A stretch of 30,960 nt of DNA from a virus: IMG/VR virus record IMGVR_UViG_3300038701_001058, positions 1 through 30,960 of that record. The stretch is one strand, 5' to 3'. This document shows, piece after piece, positions 5,656 to 13,083 of this stretch (position 1 is its first letter; every line of letters begins with the position of its first letter). Made by a program: the position numbers and the translations under genes. The notes beneath the pieces were generated by a model, which ran no database searches, was not told the origin of the DNA, and saw only the letters and a list, made by a program, of their open reading frames with translations.

Positions 5656-5920
5656 GAAGAAGGTAGACAGAAACCAGAAGGAGATCGTGCAAGCGCTCAG
5701 AGCTGCTGGGGCAACGGTCGAGTTACTTCACACTGTTGGCGCAGGGGTCCCCGACTTGATGGTTGGTGTCAACCAGACCAACTACCTCCTCGAGGTGAAG
5801 ACAGCCAAGGGCAAGCTCACCAAGGATCAAGTGGTGTGGCACGCGGCGTGGAAAGGACAGGTGGCGGTGGTCAGAACGGTCGAGGAGGCGCTGGCGGTGA
5901 TCGGCGCGGAGGTGGAGTGA
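5645..5920 (+). CDS. VRR-NUC-like PD-(D/E)XK nuclease
   Basis: A 91-residue nuclease. After a basic start (GYRKKVDRNQKEIVQALRAAG) comes GAGVPDLMVG with the first acidic residue D37, then YLLEVKT with E50 and K52. KGKLTKDQVVWHAAW (Q62) completes the VRR-NUC pattern. Phage members of this family are stand-alone, about 90-110 residues long, and resemble Holliday-junction resolvases and structure-specific nucleases. The start ATG at 5645 lies inside the end of the homing endonuclease gene, whose last codons double as its leader with GAGG at about 5635. It may cleave branched DNA in replication, recombination or packaging. The C-terminus (GAEVE) is dictated by the SD of the next gene. Confidence 0.75.
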   Translation: MGYRKKVDRNQKEIVQALRAAGATVELLHTVGAGVPDLMVGVNQTNYLLEVKTAKGKLTKDQVVWHAAWKGQVAVVRTVEEALAVIGAEVE

Positions 5921-6249
5921 TGGAGTTGAACCCGAACATCCGGCGCACTGTGGCGTGGCTCAACGAGCGCGACTGGCACACCTGCGACTCAGGTGACGGT
6001 GCAACGCAGGACTACGAGTGCGACTGGCCCACAGCGTATGTGGTGATCGATGGATGGTGCGGCCCTGGGTTCGGCAGCACTCCGCCGAACGAGTATGCGC
6101 GTGATTTGCTGTCGGATGTCGAGCGTCTCCTGGGCAAATCCCTGGCGGGTGTGTCTGTGGAGTTGTCGTATTCGCTGCCCAGTGAGCGCATGTTCCTGGT
6201 TCTGCTGGGTGTAGACGATGCGCGGCTGTTTGGGGCGGAGGTGGAGTGA
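5920..6249 (+). CDS. Hypothetical phage protein
   Basis: A 109-residue product starting at the ATG of a GGAGGTGGAGTGATG junction. It begins with NPNIRRTVAWLNERDWHTCDSGDG, continues to an acidic/aromatic centre (YECDWPTAYVVIDGW), then CGPGFG and a helical part (EYARDLLSDVERLLG). The segment 'WLN-x-RDW-x-TCDSGDG ... AYVVI' recurs in uncharacterised proteins of phages of GC-rich hosts as I remember them; no function is known to me. The same 15-base junction recurs at its own end. Confidence 0.6.
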   Translation: MELNPNIRRTVAWLNERDWHTCDSGDGATQDYECDWPTAYVVIDGWCGPGFGSTPPNEYARDLLSDVERLLGKSLAGVSVELSYSLPSERMFLVLLGVDDARLFGAEVE

Positions 6250-6515
6250 TGAGCGACGAGAAGGCGATATCGGTGACCGTCGACGGTCCGTTTGTGCTCA
6301 TCACGTACGGAGTGTGGGAGCTGTGCGTTCAGGCGGGTTCATTGGCATACATCTCGACCGAGTTGAACCCGGATCGAGGAGGTATGCGGGTCAGCCTGGA
6401 GGCCGAGCGTAAACGGTTGGTTGAACTCACGTTCGATACCAAGGATGAGGCAAACCGGTTCGCTGCGCGGGTCCGCAAGGCAGCGCTCGAAGCAGGCCAA
6501 TGGAGGCGAGGATGA
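6249..6515 (+). CDS. Hypothetical small protein
   Basis: An 88-residue protein, start coupled by TGATG to the previous gene. The N-terminal half is beta-rich (ISVTVDGPFVLITYGVWELCVQAGSLAYIS); the C-terminal part is a basic helix (DTKDEANRFAARVRKAALEAG). The layout of strands then a helix suggests a single compact domain. I do not recognise it. The end overlaps the next gene by 4 nt (ATGA). Confidence 0.6.
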   Translation: MSDEKAISVTVDGPFVLITYGVWELCVQAGSLAYISTELNPDRGGMRVSLEAERKRLVELTFDTKDEANRFAARVRKAALEAGQWRRG

Positions 6516-6757
6516 GCGAAGACGATCAATCGGGCGCCTACCCTTACACGTGCCTAGTGGTCGAGGAGGAGTGGTCGCACTCCGGCCTCGGGGAGATCGA
6601 GCGGTGCTGTGAAATGCATGCGTACGCGCGGACCATGCTCGAGGCGAGCCCAGCGTCTGCGGTGGCGTACAGCAAGGGCGCGCGTCGCGCAGGGATGCTC
6701 GCCACGCTGTGGTGGCTGACGGGGTGGGTAGATCTGCCCGAGATGGAGGTAGAGTGA
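6512..6757 (+). CDS. Hypothetical small protein
   Basis: An 81-residue product. Its ATG overlaps the upstream stop in ATGA, with GGAGGCGAGG as SD. It has an acidic start (SEDDQSG), a centre with two adjacent cysteines (IERCCEMHAYARTMLE), and a moderately hydrophobic C-terminal helix (AGMLATLWWLTGWVDL) that could touch a membrane but is short for a transmembrane segment. No known family is apparent. Confidence 0.55.
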   Translation: MSEDDQSGAYPYTCLVVEEEWSHSGLGEIERCCEMHAYARTMLEASPASAVAYSKGARRAGMLATLWWLTGWVDLPEMEVE

Positions 6758-7311
6758 TGAGCACGCCCGTCTATGACCCGCAGGTAACCGCCCGCTCCTG
6801 GGCGCTCTCCACGCACTCGACGCCCTACGTTCGGCGCCGCCGCTACACCAGCGCGCGCCACTTCGTCGAGGTGTGGCTTAAGCTGGAAGCGCTCGTGGCC
6901 ACGGCGCGTTCATCACTTGGTCCCCAACTCGACGCGCTCGAGCTCGGCTGGGTCGAGGTCGGCGCGCAGGCGCCCGAGGGCTACGAGCCCATGGACGATC
7001 TCGTGGAGTGTCGCGAGGTGTTGCGCTACTGCCTCGCGCAATCGCTCCACGCCAACGCGTGGGGCGAGTTTGGGTTGCATCGACCACGTGAGATGTGGGC
7101 GGCGTGGTGGCTCCTGCGTGTGCGAGGTGGCACGCAGCGTGATGTGTGTAGCCAGATCAACACGCGCATCGCAGACGGTGAGCTCGGCGGCTCCTACATC
7201 AGCAGCCACGAGATCATGGAGAAGTGGGCGCGCAAGGTCGACGCGCTGATCGAGGGTGAGTTGTTCGAGCGATGGGCGCTGGTGCGCAACGTGGTCAAGG
7301 AGGTGGAGTGA
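6757..7311 (+). CDS. Hypothetical protein
   Basis: A 184-residue soluble, mostly helical protein starting at a TGATG junction with GGAGG upstream. The N-terminus contains a basic stretch (PYVRRRRYTSARHFVEVWLKLEAL). The middle is EPMDDLVECREVLRYCLAQSLHANAWGEFG, and a C-terminal segment, MWAAWWLLRVRGGTQRDVCSQIN, then SSHEIMEKWARKVDALIE, could be a helix-turn-helix. The 'GGTQRDVCSQIN ... SSHEIMEKW' region resembles sigma-region-4/antitermination-type HTH spacing (two helices separated by a turn), so a transcription regulator is one possibility. I would not assert it. It ends GGAGGTGGAGTGATG into the next gene. Confidence 0.5.
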   Translation: MSTPVYDPQVTARSWALSTHSTPYVRRRRYTSARHFVEVWLKLEALVATARSSLGPQLDALELGWVEVGAQAPEGYEPMDDLVECREVLRYCLAQSLHANAWGEFGLHRPREMWAAWWLLRVRGGTQRDVCSQINTRIADGELGGSYISSHEIMEKWARKVDALIEGELFERWALVRNVVKEVE

Positions 7312-7778
7312 TGGAAACGGTGAAACTGCGCAAAATCGGGTGGTTCGAGTTAGGTAAGGCCGAGGCACGCCGGGAGTTTCGCGAGAGGCATGGCGAGCAC
7401 ATCGACGATGTGACGAGCGCGATGTGTGCGGCAGCCCACGTCAACCACAAGCAACTCGAGCAGGAGACGACCGAGTTGAGGCGTGAAGCGCTTTCGGCAT
7501 CCATTGCGTTCGCGCAAAGCAGTCTCGAGAACAGCGGCGTCTTCGTGGCGTTTGCGTGTGGCATGGTGGTGTCGATGGCCACGACTGGTTGGTGGAACCT
7601 GCTGGTGGTGCCTTTCATCGTGGCCTACGGCGTGTTCGCTGTGCGTGGGCGCCGTCAGTGGAACACGGCGCGTGGGCACATGGAAGCGATCTGTAACTAC
7701 GAGGTGCCGCCCAAGCGGTTCGTGTGGTTCACCGACGACGAAGACGTGATGGACGTGTTCGTCGGGGAGGAGGAGTGA
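7311..7778 (+). CDS. Hypothetical membrane protein with two transmembrane segments
   Basis: A 155-residue product. Residues 1-70 are soluble and helical (ARREFRERHGEHIDDV, QLEQETTELRREAL). Two hydrophobic segments follow at about 76-92 (VFVAFACGMVVSMA) and 95-112 (NLLVVPFIVAYGVFAV) with a short turn. A 45-residue soluble tail then ends DVMDVFVGEEE. The topology places both ends on the same side, presumably the cytoplasm. The function is unknown; phage membrane proteins of this kind may act in exclusion or in remodelling the host envelope. It starts at a GGAGGTGGAGTGATG junction. Confidence 0.6.
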   Translation: METVKLRKIGWFELGKAEARREFRERHGEHIDDVTSAMCAAAHVNHKQLEQETTELRREALSASIAFAQSSLENSGVFVAFACGMVVSMATTGWWNLLVVPFIVAYGVFAVRGRRQWNTARGHMEAICNYEVPPKRFVWFTDDEDVMDVFVGEEE

Positions 7779-7987
7779 TGGCGGTTTGTCGTGGCGAGGA
7801 TGGCGGCGTGTGGGTTGAGTTGATCAGCGGCGACTCCGTTGGGGTGGAGTCGGATGGTGAAGTGTGGGTGTCAACAACGGGCGTAGACCTTGAGTTCAGG
7901 CCAAGCCCGTGTGATTTGAGGGCGTGGGGGCAAGCGATGGTTGAGGCGGCAGATCGGTTAACGCGTGAGGATGAGGAGGAGCGATGA
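7778..7987 (+). CDS. Hypothetical small protein
   Basis: A 69-residue acidic protein, start coupled by GGAGGAGGAGTGATG. It is mainly beta in pattern (GGVWVELISGDSVGVESDGEVWVSTTGVDLEF) with a C-terminal helix (AWGQAMVEAADRLTREDEEER) and a CDLRAWGQAM turn. No family is recognised. Its stop overlaps the next start by 4 nt. Confidence 0.55.
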   Translation: MAVCRGEDGGVWVELISGDSVGVESDGEVWVSTTGVDLEFRPSPCDLRAWGQAMVEAADRLTREDEEER

Positions 7988-8151
7988 AGGTGTTGGAGGA
8001 GGCGGGCAAGGCGTTTGCTCGAGAGGTGTTCGAGGCGTTCGTCAAGCGCGCTGCCGAGTCGTTTGGAGACCAGGTAGGGCAAGCTCTTGGTGAGAAATTG
8101 AGGGTGGCGCTGATGCCGGATGTTGGCGACGCGCCGCCTGAGGAGGAGTGA
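7984..8151 (+). CDS. Hypothetical 55-residue protein
   Basis: A short gene with its ATG overlapping the preceding stop (ATGA) and GAGGAGGAG as SD. The product is an amphipathic helix for nearly all its length (KVLEEAGKAFAREVFEAF, then KRAAESFGDQVGQALGEKL), ending in an acidic PPEEE. The frame is confirmed by tight coupling at both ends, since it stops in the TGATG that starts the next gene. Function unknown. Confidence 0.55.
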   Translation: MKVLEEAGKAFAREVFEAFVKRAAESFGDQVGQALGEKLRVALMPDVGDAPPEEE

Positions 8152-8477
8152 TGAACATCGAGATCAAGCGTTTCCAGGGCTGCTCGCGTCCGCGTGTCCT
8201 CATCGAGGGGCAAGAGATCGGCGGGACGTGGCCGCAGTGGCTCCAGGACTTCGTGCACTGCGTTGAGGAGGAGGGCCTGACCGAAGCGCGGGCGAGGCTT
8301 GACCGCATGTCATTCCCGAGTCGGGACACGGTGGAGGAGCGTGTGTGGCGTGAGGCGTACCCACACGGGTTGCCCTTGGGGTCTATGCCCATGCCGGTGT
8401 GCGGCTGTACGCGTCCATGCGAGGGCATGGTGGGGTGCCCTCATGCGCTGGTGGTTACGTGCGGTGGGGGTGAGTGA
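8151..8477 (+). CDS. Hypothetical protein with Cys-rich C-terminus
   Basis: A 108-residue product begun at a GAGGAGGAGTGATG junction. The first part is ordinary globular sequence (IEIKRFQGCSRPRVLIEGQ). The C-terminal 30 residues contain four Cys and a His (VCGCTRPCEGMVGCPHALVVTC), which could form a small zinc site or disulphides. There is no signal peptide, so a metal site in the cytoplasm is more likely. Family unknown. Confidence 0.55.
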   Translation: MNIEIKRFQGCSRPRVLIEGQEIGGTWPQWLQDFVHCVEEEGLTEARARLDRMSFPSRDTVEERVWREAYPHGLPLGSMPMPVCGCTRPCEGMVGCPHALVVTCGGGE

Positions 8478-8740
8478 TGAGCGAGAGATGGGACGCGGCC
8501 ATGGAGCCAACGGCGCGCGAGTTCATCCGCCGCCACATGCCTCCGGGGGAGGAGAGACGCGCGGCGTTGTGGCGCATGGGCATCGAGCCGGAGCTGGAAG
8601 ACTATCCGCCTGTCCGCGTGGACGCTGCGCGTGTCGCGCGCGATCTGCGCAGGCAACAAATGGTGCGTCGTATGGTCGTGTCGATGGTGAGACAGGTAGT
8701 TTCAGTGGTTGCAGGGGTCTTTAGGAGGGCGAGGTTATGA
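8477..8740 (+). CDS. Hypothetical basic protein with amphipathic C-terminus
   Basis: An 87-residue protein, start coupled by TGATG. The N-terminal half is charged (EFIRRHMPPGEERRAALWRMG). The C-terminal half is a long basic/hydrophobic helix (RQQMVRRMVVSMVRQVVSVVAGVFRRARL) with the look of a membrane-associating amphipathic helix. This could bind membranes or nucleic acid. No family is recognised. The end overlaps the next gene by 4 nt. Confidence 0.5.
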   Translation: MSERWDAAMEPTAREFIRRHMPPGEERRAALWRMGIEPELEDYPPVRVDAARVARDLRRQQMVRRMVVSMVRQVVSVVAGVFRRARL

Positions 8741-9165
8741 GCGACAAGATCCAGACATACCAAGACGCGCGCGCCTTGGGCCTCTCCCATGAGGCAGCGT
8801 TGGAGGTGGCGCACATCTCACGCGCCATCGACTACGCCGCGCACGTCGCATCGGGCATGGCCAGCGCCAACGCAGCGAAGGCGGCGGGTTACGCAAGCAG
8901 GCCCGACGGCGCCACGAAGGCTCTCGCCGCGCGCGCGCTCGAGGTCAGGGACGCCGCCGCCGAGGCCAAGGGCGCGTGGCAGGGGATGTGCCCGAACTAC
9001 TATCGCACGAGGCGCGCCGAGATCGAGGGCAAGATCAGTGCGCTACAGGCGCAATGCGACGAGATGAGGCAGCTTGAGCGCGCCTGCCTCGCGCTGGCCT
9101 TGAGTGAGTGTGGGAGGCATCCGACCTCCCACACGCCCGATTCTGGCGACTCTGCCGATGGCTAG
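8737..9165 (+). CDS. DNA-binding protein, terminase-small-subunit-like HTH
   Basis: A 142-residue protein with SD TTTAGGAGGG before the ATG. Residues 30-60 (AIDYAAHVASGMASANAAKAAGYAS) match the common 'xxYaxxxxxGxxxxxAAxxAGYs' helix-turn-helix seen in small terminase subunits and related phage DNA-binding proteins. A helical C-terminus follows (AEIEGKISALQAQCDEMRQLERACLAL) that could oligomerise as a coiled coil. A second, better small-terminase candidate starts at 9235, so this gene may be a paralogue, a cofactor, or a transcription regulator of the late genes. The stretch 9166-9234 after it is non-coding. Confidence 0.55.
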   Translation: MSDKIQTYQDARALGLSHEAALEVAHISRAIDYAAHVASGMASANAAKAAGYASRPDGATKALAARALEVRDAAAEAKGAWQGMCPNYYRTRRAEIEGKISALQAQCDEMRQLERACLALALSECGRHPTSHTPDSGDSADG

Positions 9166-9217
9166 TGTTCATGCGGGTTTGCGCGTGTTGCGTGGTCTCG
9201 AATGATGTTCGTGACGC

Positions 9218-9223
9218 TATAGT
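9218..9223 (+). promoter_or_regulatory. Weak candidate -10 (TATAGT) in the gap before the packaging genes
   Basis: The 69-bp gap between 9165 and 9235 is less GC-rich than its surroundings and contains TATAGT. No acceptable -35 lies 16-18 nt upstream; the nearest TTGCGT (9188-9193) is 24 nt away. A start near 9230 would also remove the GAGGAG SD at 9226-9231. A late promoter would be expected in this place, but the evidence is poor. Confidence 0.15.
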
Positions 9224-9234
9224 GTGAGGAGACG

Positions 9235-9699
9235 ATGACAGGCCGACCTACCAAATGCACACCGGAGTTGCTGGAGCAGTTCGGGCAGACGCTCGAGCGG
9301 GTGCTCTACATCGAGACGGCGTGTGCGCTCCACGACATCAGCTCGGACTCGTACCGCCGTTGGGTGGCCCGAGGAGAGGCTGAGCTTGCCCGCGTGGCCG
9401 CTGACGGCCGCAGGCGGGTGAGGGCGGAGGAGCAGCCGTTCGTGGACTTTTGCGGCATCTGCGCGCGTGCGAGGGCACGCGCTGAGGAACGGCTCCTGTC
9501 GACTATCGAGTACCACGCCACCATGGACGCTGGCGGCGACTGGAAGGCGGCGGCATGGAAGCTCGAGCGTGCGTTCCCCTACAAGTGGGGCAAGCGCGAG
9601 CGCATTGAGCACTCGGGCAAGGTCGACTCCGATGTGACTTTCCGCGTCGTGGTGCCTACACCGTCCAGCCTTGGAGACGATGAGCCAGATCACAGTTGA
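9235..9699 (+). CDS. terS: Terminase small subunit
   Basis: A 154-residue protein that should recognise the packaging site and load the large subunit. The start TGRPTKCTPELLEQF followed by IETACALHDISSDSYRRWVARGE is the typical HTH of phage small terminases (GRPTK-xxPE ... A-x-x-x-x-I-S-x-x-x-x-x-R-W-x-x-R-G-E). The centre (ARARAEERLLSTIEY) is the helical oligomerisation segment. WKAAAWKLERAFPYKWGKRER is another hallmark of this family. The SD is GAGGAGACG before the ATG at 9235. The end overlaps the large subunit by 20 nt, as is usual for this pair. Confidence 0.75.
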   Translation: MTGRPTKCTPELLEQFGQTLERVLYIETACALHDISSDSYRRWVARGEAELARVAADGRRRVRAEEQPFVDFCGICARARARAEERLLSTIEYHATMDAGGDWKAAAWKLERAFPYKWGKRERIEHSGKVDSDVTFRVVVPTPSSLGDDEPDHS

Positions 9700-10891
9700 G
9701 CTGCCGCGCCTCTACCCGGCGCAGCATGCGGCCATCTTTGCCCCACAGCGATACTCCATCATCGAAGCGTCTACCAAGGCGGGTAAAACGATGGGGTGCA
9801 TCGTGTGGCAGATGGCGCAGTGTATGGAGCGCGAGGGCAACCACTGGTGGGTCGCCCCCGTCTATACACAGGCTCGCATCGCCTACGAGCGCGCCAAGTC
9901 CTACCTGCCTCGCGAGCTCTACACGGCCAACGAAACCCGCCTTGAACTCACGCTGCTCAATGGGTCCGTATGGGTGTTCAGGTCGGCAGAGAAGCCAGAC
10001 AACCTCTATGGTGATGACGTCCTCTCGGCTGTCGTCGACGAAGCCTCACGCATGAGGGAGGCGGCGTTCATCGCGCTGCGCTCTACGCTCACTGCGACGC
10101 AGGGGCCGGTGCGCATCATCGGCAACGTCAAGGGCCGGGGTAACTGGTTCTACCGCGTGGCGCGCAAGGCTCAGTCTGGCGCCAAGGGCTACAGTTATCA
10201 CAAGCTCACCGCGCTCGACGCAGTGGCCGCCGGGGTGTTCCCTCGTTCGGAGTATGACGACGCCAAGGACGCGTTGCCCGAGCACGTGTTCCGCGAACTC
10301 TACATGGCCGAGCCTTCCGACGACGGCGGCAACCCGTTCGGGCTCCAGGCCATCGACGATTGCGTGGGCGCCATGTCCACGCGCCCGCCGCTCGTGTGGG
10401 GATGGGATCTCGCCAAGGCGGTCGACTGGACCGTGGGTATTGGGTTGGACGACGAGGGCAACGTGTGTCGGTTCGAGCGCTGGCAGAAGACGCCGTGGGG
10501 CGTGACCAAGGCTCGCATCCTTGCAGCGACCTCCGATGCGTTCGCGCTCGTCGACTCCAGCGGTCTCGGTGATCCAGTGCTCGAGGATATGCAATCCGAT
10601 GGGCTGCGCGCCGAGGGGTTCAAGTTCTCGTCGTCGTCCAAGCAGCAGTTGATGGAAGGGCTAGCCGCTGCGATCCAGCAAGGTCGCATGCGCATCCCCG
10701 CTGGCCCGATTGTGAGTGAGCTCGAAACCTTCGAGTACGAATACACGAGGACGGGCGCGCGCTACTCGGCGCCCGCCGGTCTACATGACGATTGCGTGTG
10801 TGCGCTCGCGCTTGCGTGGCGAGCATGGGAGCGCAGCCAACGCGCGCGGCCCCGATTGAGCGCGTCAATGGGCGGAGGAGCCAGACTTTGA
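9680..10891 (+). CDS. terL: Terminase large subunit (packaging ATPase/nuclease)
   Basis: A 403-residue motor protein that pumps DNA into the prohead and cuts the concatemer. Walker A is ASTKAGKT at about residues 30-37. Walker B with catalytic acid is SAVVDEAS at about 116-123. The C-terminal RNase H-like nuclease has acidic residues in WGWDLAK, in VDSSGLGDP, and in GLHDDCVCALALAW. The length is slightly short for the family (usually 420-550) but all motifs are present. The ATG at 9680 has GGAGACG upstream; a TTG at 9671 is an alternative. The portal start overlaps its stop. Confidence 0.92.
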   Translation: MSQITVELPRLYPAQHAAIFAPQRYSIIEASTKAGKTMGCIVWQMAQCMEREGNHWWVAPVYTQARIAYERAKSYLPRELYTANETRLELTLLNGSVWVFRSAEKPDNLYGDDVLSAVVDEASRMREAAFIALRSTLTATQGPVRIIGNVKGRGNWFYRVARKAQSGAKGYSYHKLTALDAVAAGVFPRSEYDDAKDALPEHVFRELYMAEPSDDGGNPFGLQAIDDCVGAMSTRPPLVWGWDLAKAVDWTVGIGLDDEGNVCRFERWQKTPWGVTKARILAATSDAFALVDSSGLGDPVLEDMQSDGLRAEGFKFSSSSKQQLMEGLAAAIQQGRMRIPAGPIVSELETFEYEYTRTGARYSAPAGLHDDCVCALALAWRAWERSQRARPRLSASMGGGARL

Positions 10892-13083
10892 AGCGACTGC
10901 TTGACGACATCATGGCACGTCACGGCGTGACGCTCGAGCAGCCTCGAGGCATTGGCGCGCCCGTGCGGCTCTCCTCTCCGGCGCAAGGTCGCGTGACTTC
11001 GCTGGCCGAGCAGGACCCCATCGGGCAGCCCGGTACGGTCATCCGAGACGGCGACATCTATGCCGAGCCCACGAGCCGCTACCGGCCTACCTACGTGCGC
11101 GGCTACTCGGGCGACCATGGGCTCTATGAGGAGCATTACCGCTCCGAGCCGCTGATCTTCGACGCTGTGCAATCGCACACCGAGACGCTGGTGCAAGGTC
11201 AGGTGCAACTTCAGGCGCCTGCCGAGGTGGACGATGCGATGCGGGAGCGCCTCGAGGACTTCGTGGACTTCCACAACGCGCGTTTGTCGAGCATGCCCGG
11301 TGGCTGGCCTCGCTACATCGAGCACGCCGCCTCCTGCCTCATCTACGCCTATGCTACGTTCAACATCGTGTACGGCGGCGTGGGCGAGGGCGAGCGAACC
11401 TACATCCATGAGCTGCGCTACTACGAGCCGAGCACTATCGACAAGTGGTGCTTTGACGAGCAACTGCACACGCTACTCGGGGTCGAGTACCGTACCACCG
11501 GCGACGGCGACTCGAGTTGGTACGTGCCCGCCGTGGGCGATTCGGTCACTGACCGCCGCCTGCTGCTCGTCAACCTCAACGCGCGCGGCAACAACGTCGA
11601 GGGCATCAGCCCGCTTCGCCCCACGATCTTCTACGTCAAGGCCAAGCAGCTCTTGATGCAGATTGCGATGGTGGCCGCCGAGAAGTATGGCATCCCCATC
11701 GCTGCGGTGCGTGAGGTGGTCGTGCCTCCCGGCGCGGGCTCGCGCTCCATCGAGGACGACGCCGACACGATCTTTCGTGCGCTCAAGTATCAGCAGGCGG
11801 TCAACGCGCACGTCGCCAAGCTGCCCGCCGGGCTCGACATCGAGTACAAGGGTCCGCAGGGTCAGATGCCCACGTATGGCGATCTGATCGCGTACTGTGA
11901 CCAGATGATCGCCACGACGTTCTCGGTCGAGGGGTCCCTGCTAGGGCTACAGCAGGCTGTAGGCTCGTATGCGCTGGGCGAGGTCAAGGAGCGCGACGCG
12001 TTGCGTAGCGCGCCCTACTATGCGCGTCGCATCCTCGCGCCCCTCAACGAGATCATCCGTGAGCTCGCGATCTCCGAGTTGGGCGAAATGCGCGAGTACC
12101 CCAAACTCGTGTGGCGCATGGACACCGCAACCGATGACGGCGCGTGGCTCGAGCGCGCGACCACGGTCTTTGGCGGCTCGATCGACACGTGGCCAAAGGC
12201 AGCGCAAGCAGTCGCCCTCGAGATGCTCGACCTCCCGCCCGACACGTTCGAGTCCACCGAGGGGCGCGAGGAGCCCGAGCCCGCCGCGCTCGGGCTCTCC
12301 GAGTGTGGCCACGACCACATCACGCTCGCAGACTGGACACCGGCGCCGGTGAGCCTTGCCGAGGCCGACGCCGACGCGCTCGAGGCGATCATGGACGACG
12401 CCGAGGGCGCGCTTGCGCTCGAGCTCGGGCGCATCCAGCGCCAGATGCGCGCAGATTGGCGCGAGTTGATCCGAGACAACACTACGTCTGATGACCTGCT
12501 GGCAGACCGGCGCACGCTGCGTGACCGCTACGAGCCCATCATGCTCGACGCCGTGACGCGCGCGATGGCCGACGCAGCCGAGCAGGCCGGTGACGCCATG
12601 CTTGAGGCGTTGGGCGCTGAGGGTACGTATACGCTCGACATGGATGGCGAGATCGAGATGCTGGCCGTGGCCACGGCAGACGAGGCGCTGAACCGAGTCG
12701 TCGGTGTGATGACGCAGGCCGAGGTGGAACGCCAGCGCGGCGGCTCCAGGCTCACGGTCCCCATCCTCGCGGCCGCCACCCTCGCGCTGATCGCTGCGCG
12801 CGTGACCAGTAGCGCCATCAACCGCGCGCGTGACCGCGTGGTGCAAGGCGTCGCGTCGGCGCGGCGAGAGCGCGACGAGAGCGTGGGCCGCATCATGGCG
12901 ACCCGCAGCGCGGTACTCGACAACGCCACGTGCAAGCCTTGCCGTGACCTCGACGGTAAGCGCGCCGTGGTGGGCACCGACGCATACCGCCGCCTCCTTC
13001 CGCCCAACAGTTGCCTTGGGCTCGAGCGTTGCCGTTGCATCATGATCTATGACATCCCCGAGCGCGTGAGGGACGCAGAATGA
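10888..13083 (+). CDS. Portal protein fused to a MuF-like minor head domain
   Basis: A 731-residue protein. Residues ~20-450 form the portal, the dodecameric ring at the head vertex; regions such as HTETLVQGQVQL, YGIPIAAVREVVVPPG and EGSLLGLQQAVGSYALGEV are typical of SPP1/Mu-type portals. After an acidic linker comes a second, mostly helical domain. It ends in a MuF/SPP1 gp7-like signature: ATCKPCRDLDGK with C682 and C685, then PPNSCLGLERCRC with C709, C715 and C717, a presumed metal site. In most phages these are two genes. The start is the TTG at 10888, with GGAGGAG at 10874-10880 and overlap with the terL stop; upstream in-frame ATGs lie inside terL. Confidence 0.85.
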   Translation: MKRLLDDIMARHGVTLEQPRGIGAPVRLSSPAQGRVTSLAEQDPIGQPGTVIRDGDIYAEPTSRYRPTYVRGYSGDHGLYEEHYRSEPLIFDAVQSHTETLVQGQVQLQAPAEVDDAMRERLEDFVDFHNARLSSMPGGWPRYIEHAASCLIYAYATFNIVYGGVGEGERTYIHELRYYEPSTIDKWCFDEQLHTLLGVEYRTTGDGDSSWYVPAVGDSVTDRRLLLVNLNARGNNVEGISPLRPTIFYVKAKQLLMQIAMVAAEKYGIPIAAVREVVVPPGAGSRSIEDDADTIFRALKYQQAVNAHVAKLPAGLDIEYKGPQGQMPTYGDLIAYCDQMIATTFSVEGSLLGLQQAVGSYALGEVKERDALRSAPYYARRILAPLNEIIRELAISELGEMREYPKLVWRMDTATDDGAWLERATTVFGGSIDTWPKAAQAVALEMLDLPPDTFESTEGREEPEPAALGLSECGHDHITLADWTPAPVSLAEADADALEAIMDDAEGALALELGRIQRQMRADWRELIRDNTTSDDLLADRRTLRDRYEPIMLDAVTRAMADAAEQAGDAMLEALGAEGTYTLDMDGEIEMLAVATADEALNRVVGVMTQAEVERQRGGSRLTVPILAAATLALIAARVTSSAINRARDRVVQGVASARRERDESVGRIMATRSAVLDNATCKPCRDLDGKRAVVGTDAYRRLLPPNSCLGLERCRCIMIYDIPERVRDAE

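Noticed and set aside
9188-9223. TTGCGT ... TATAGT promoter before the small terminase
   Set aside because: Spacer of 24 nt is too long and the start would fall in or after the SD; only the -10 is kept as a weak candidate.
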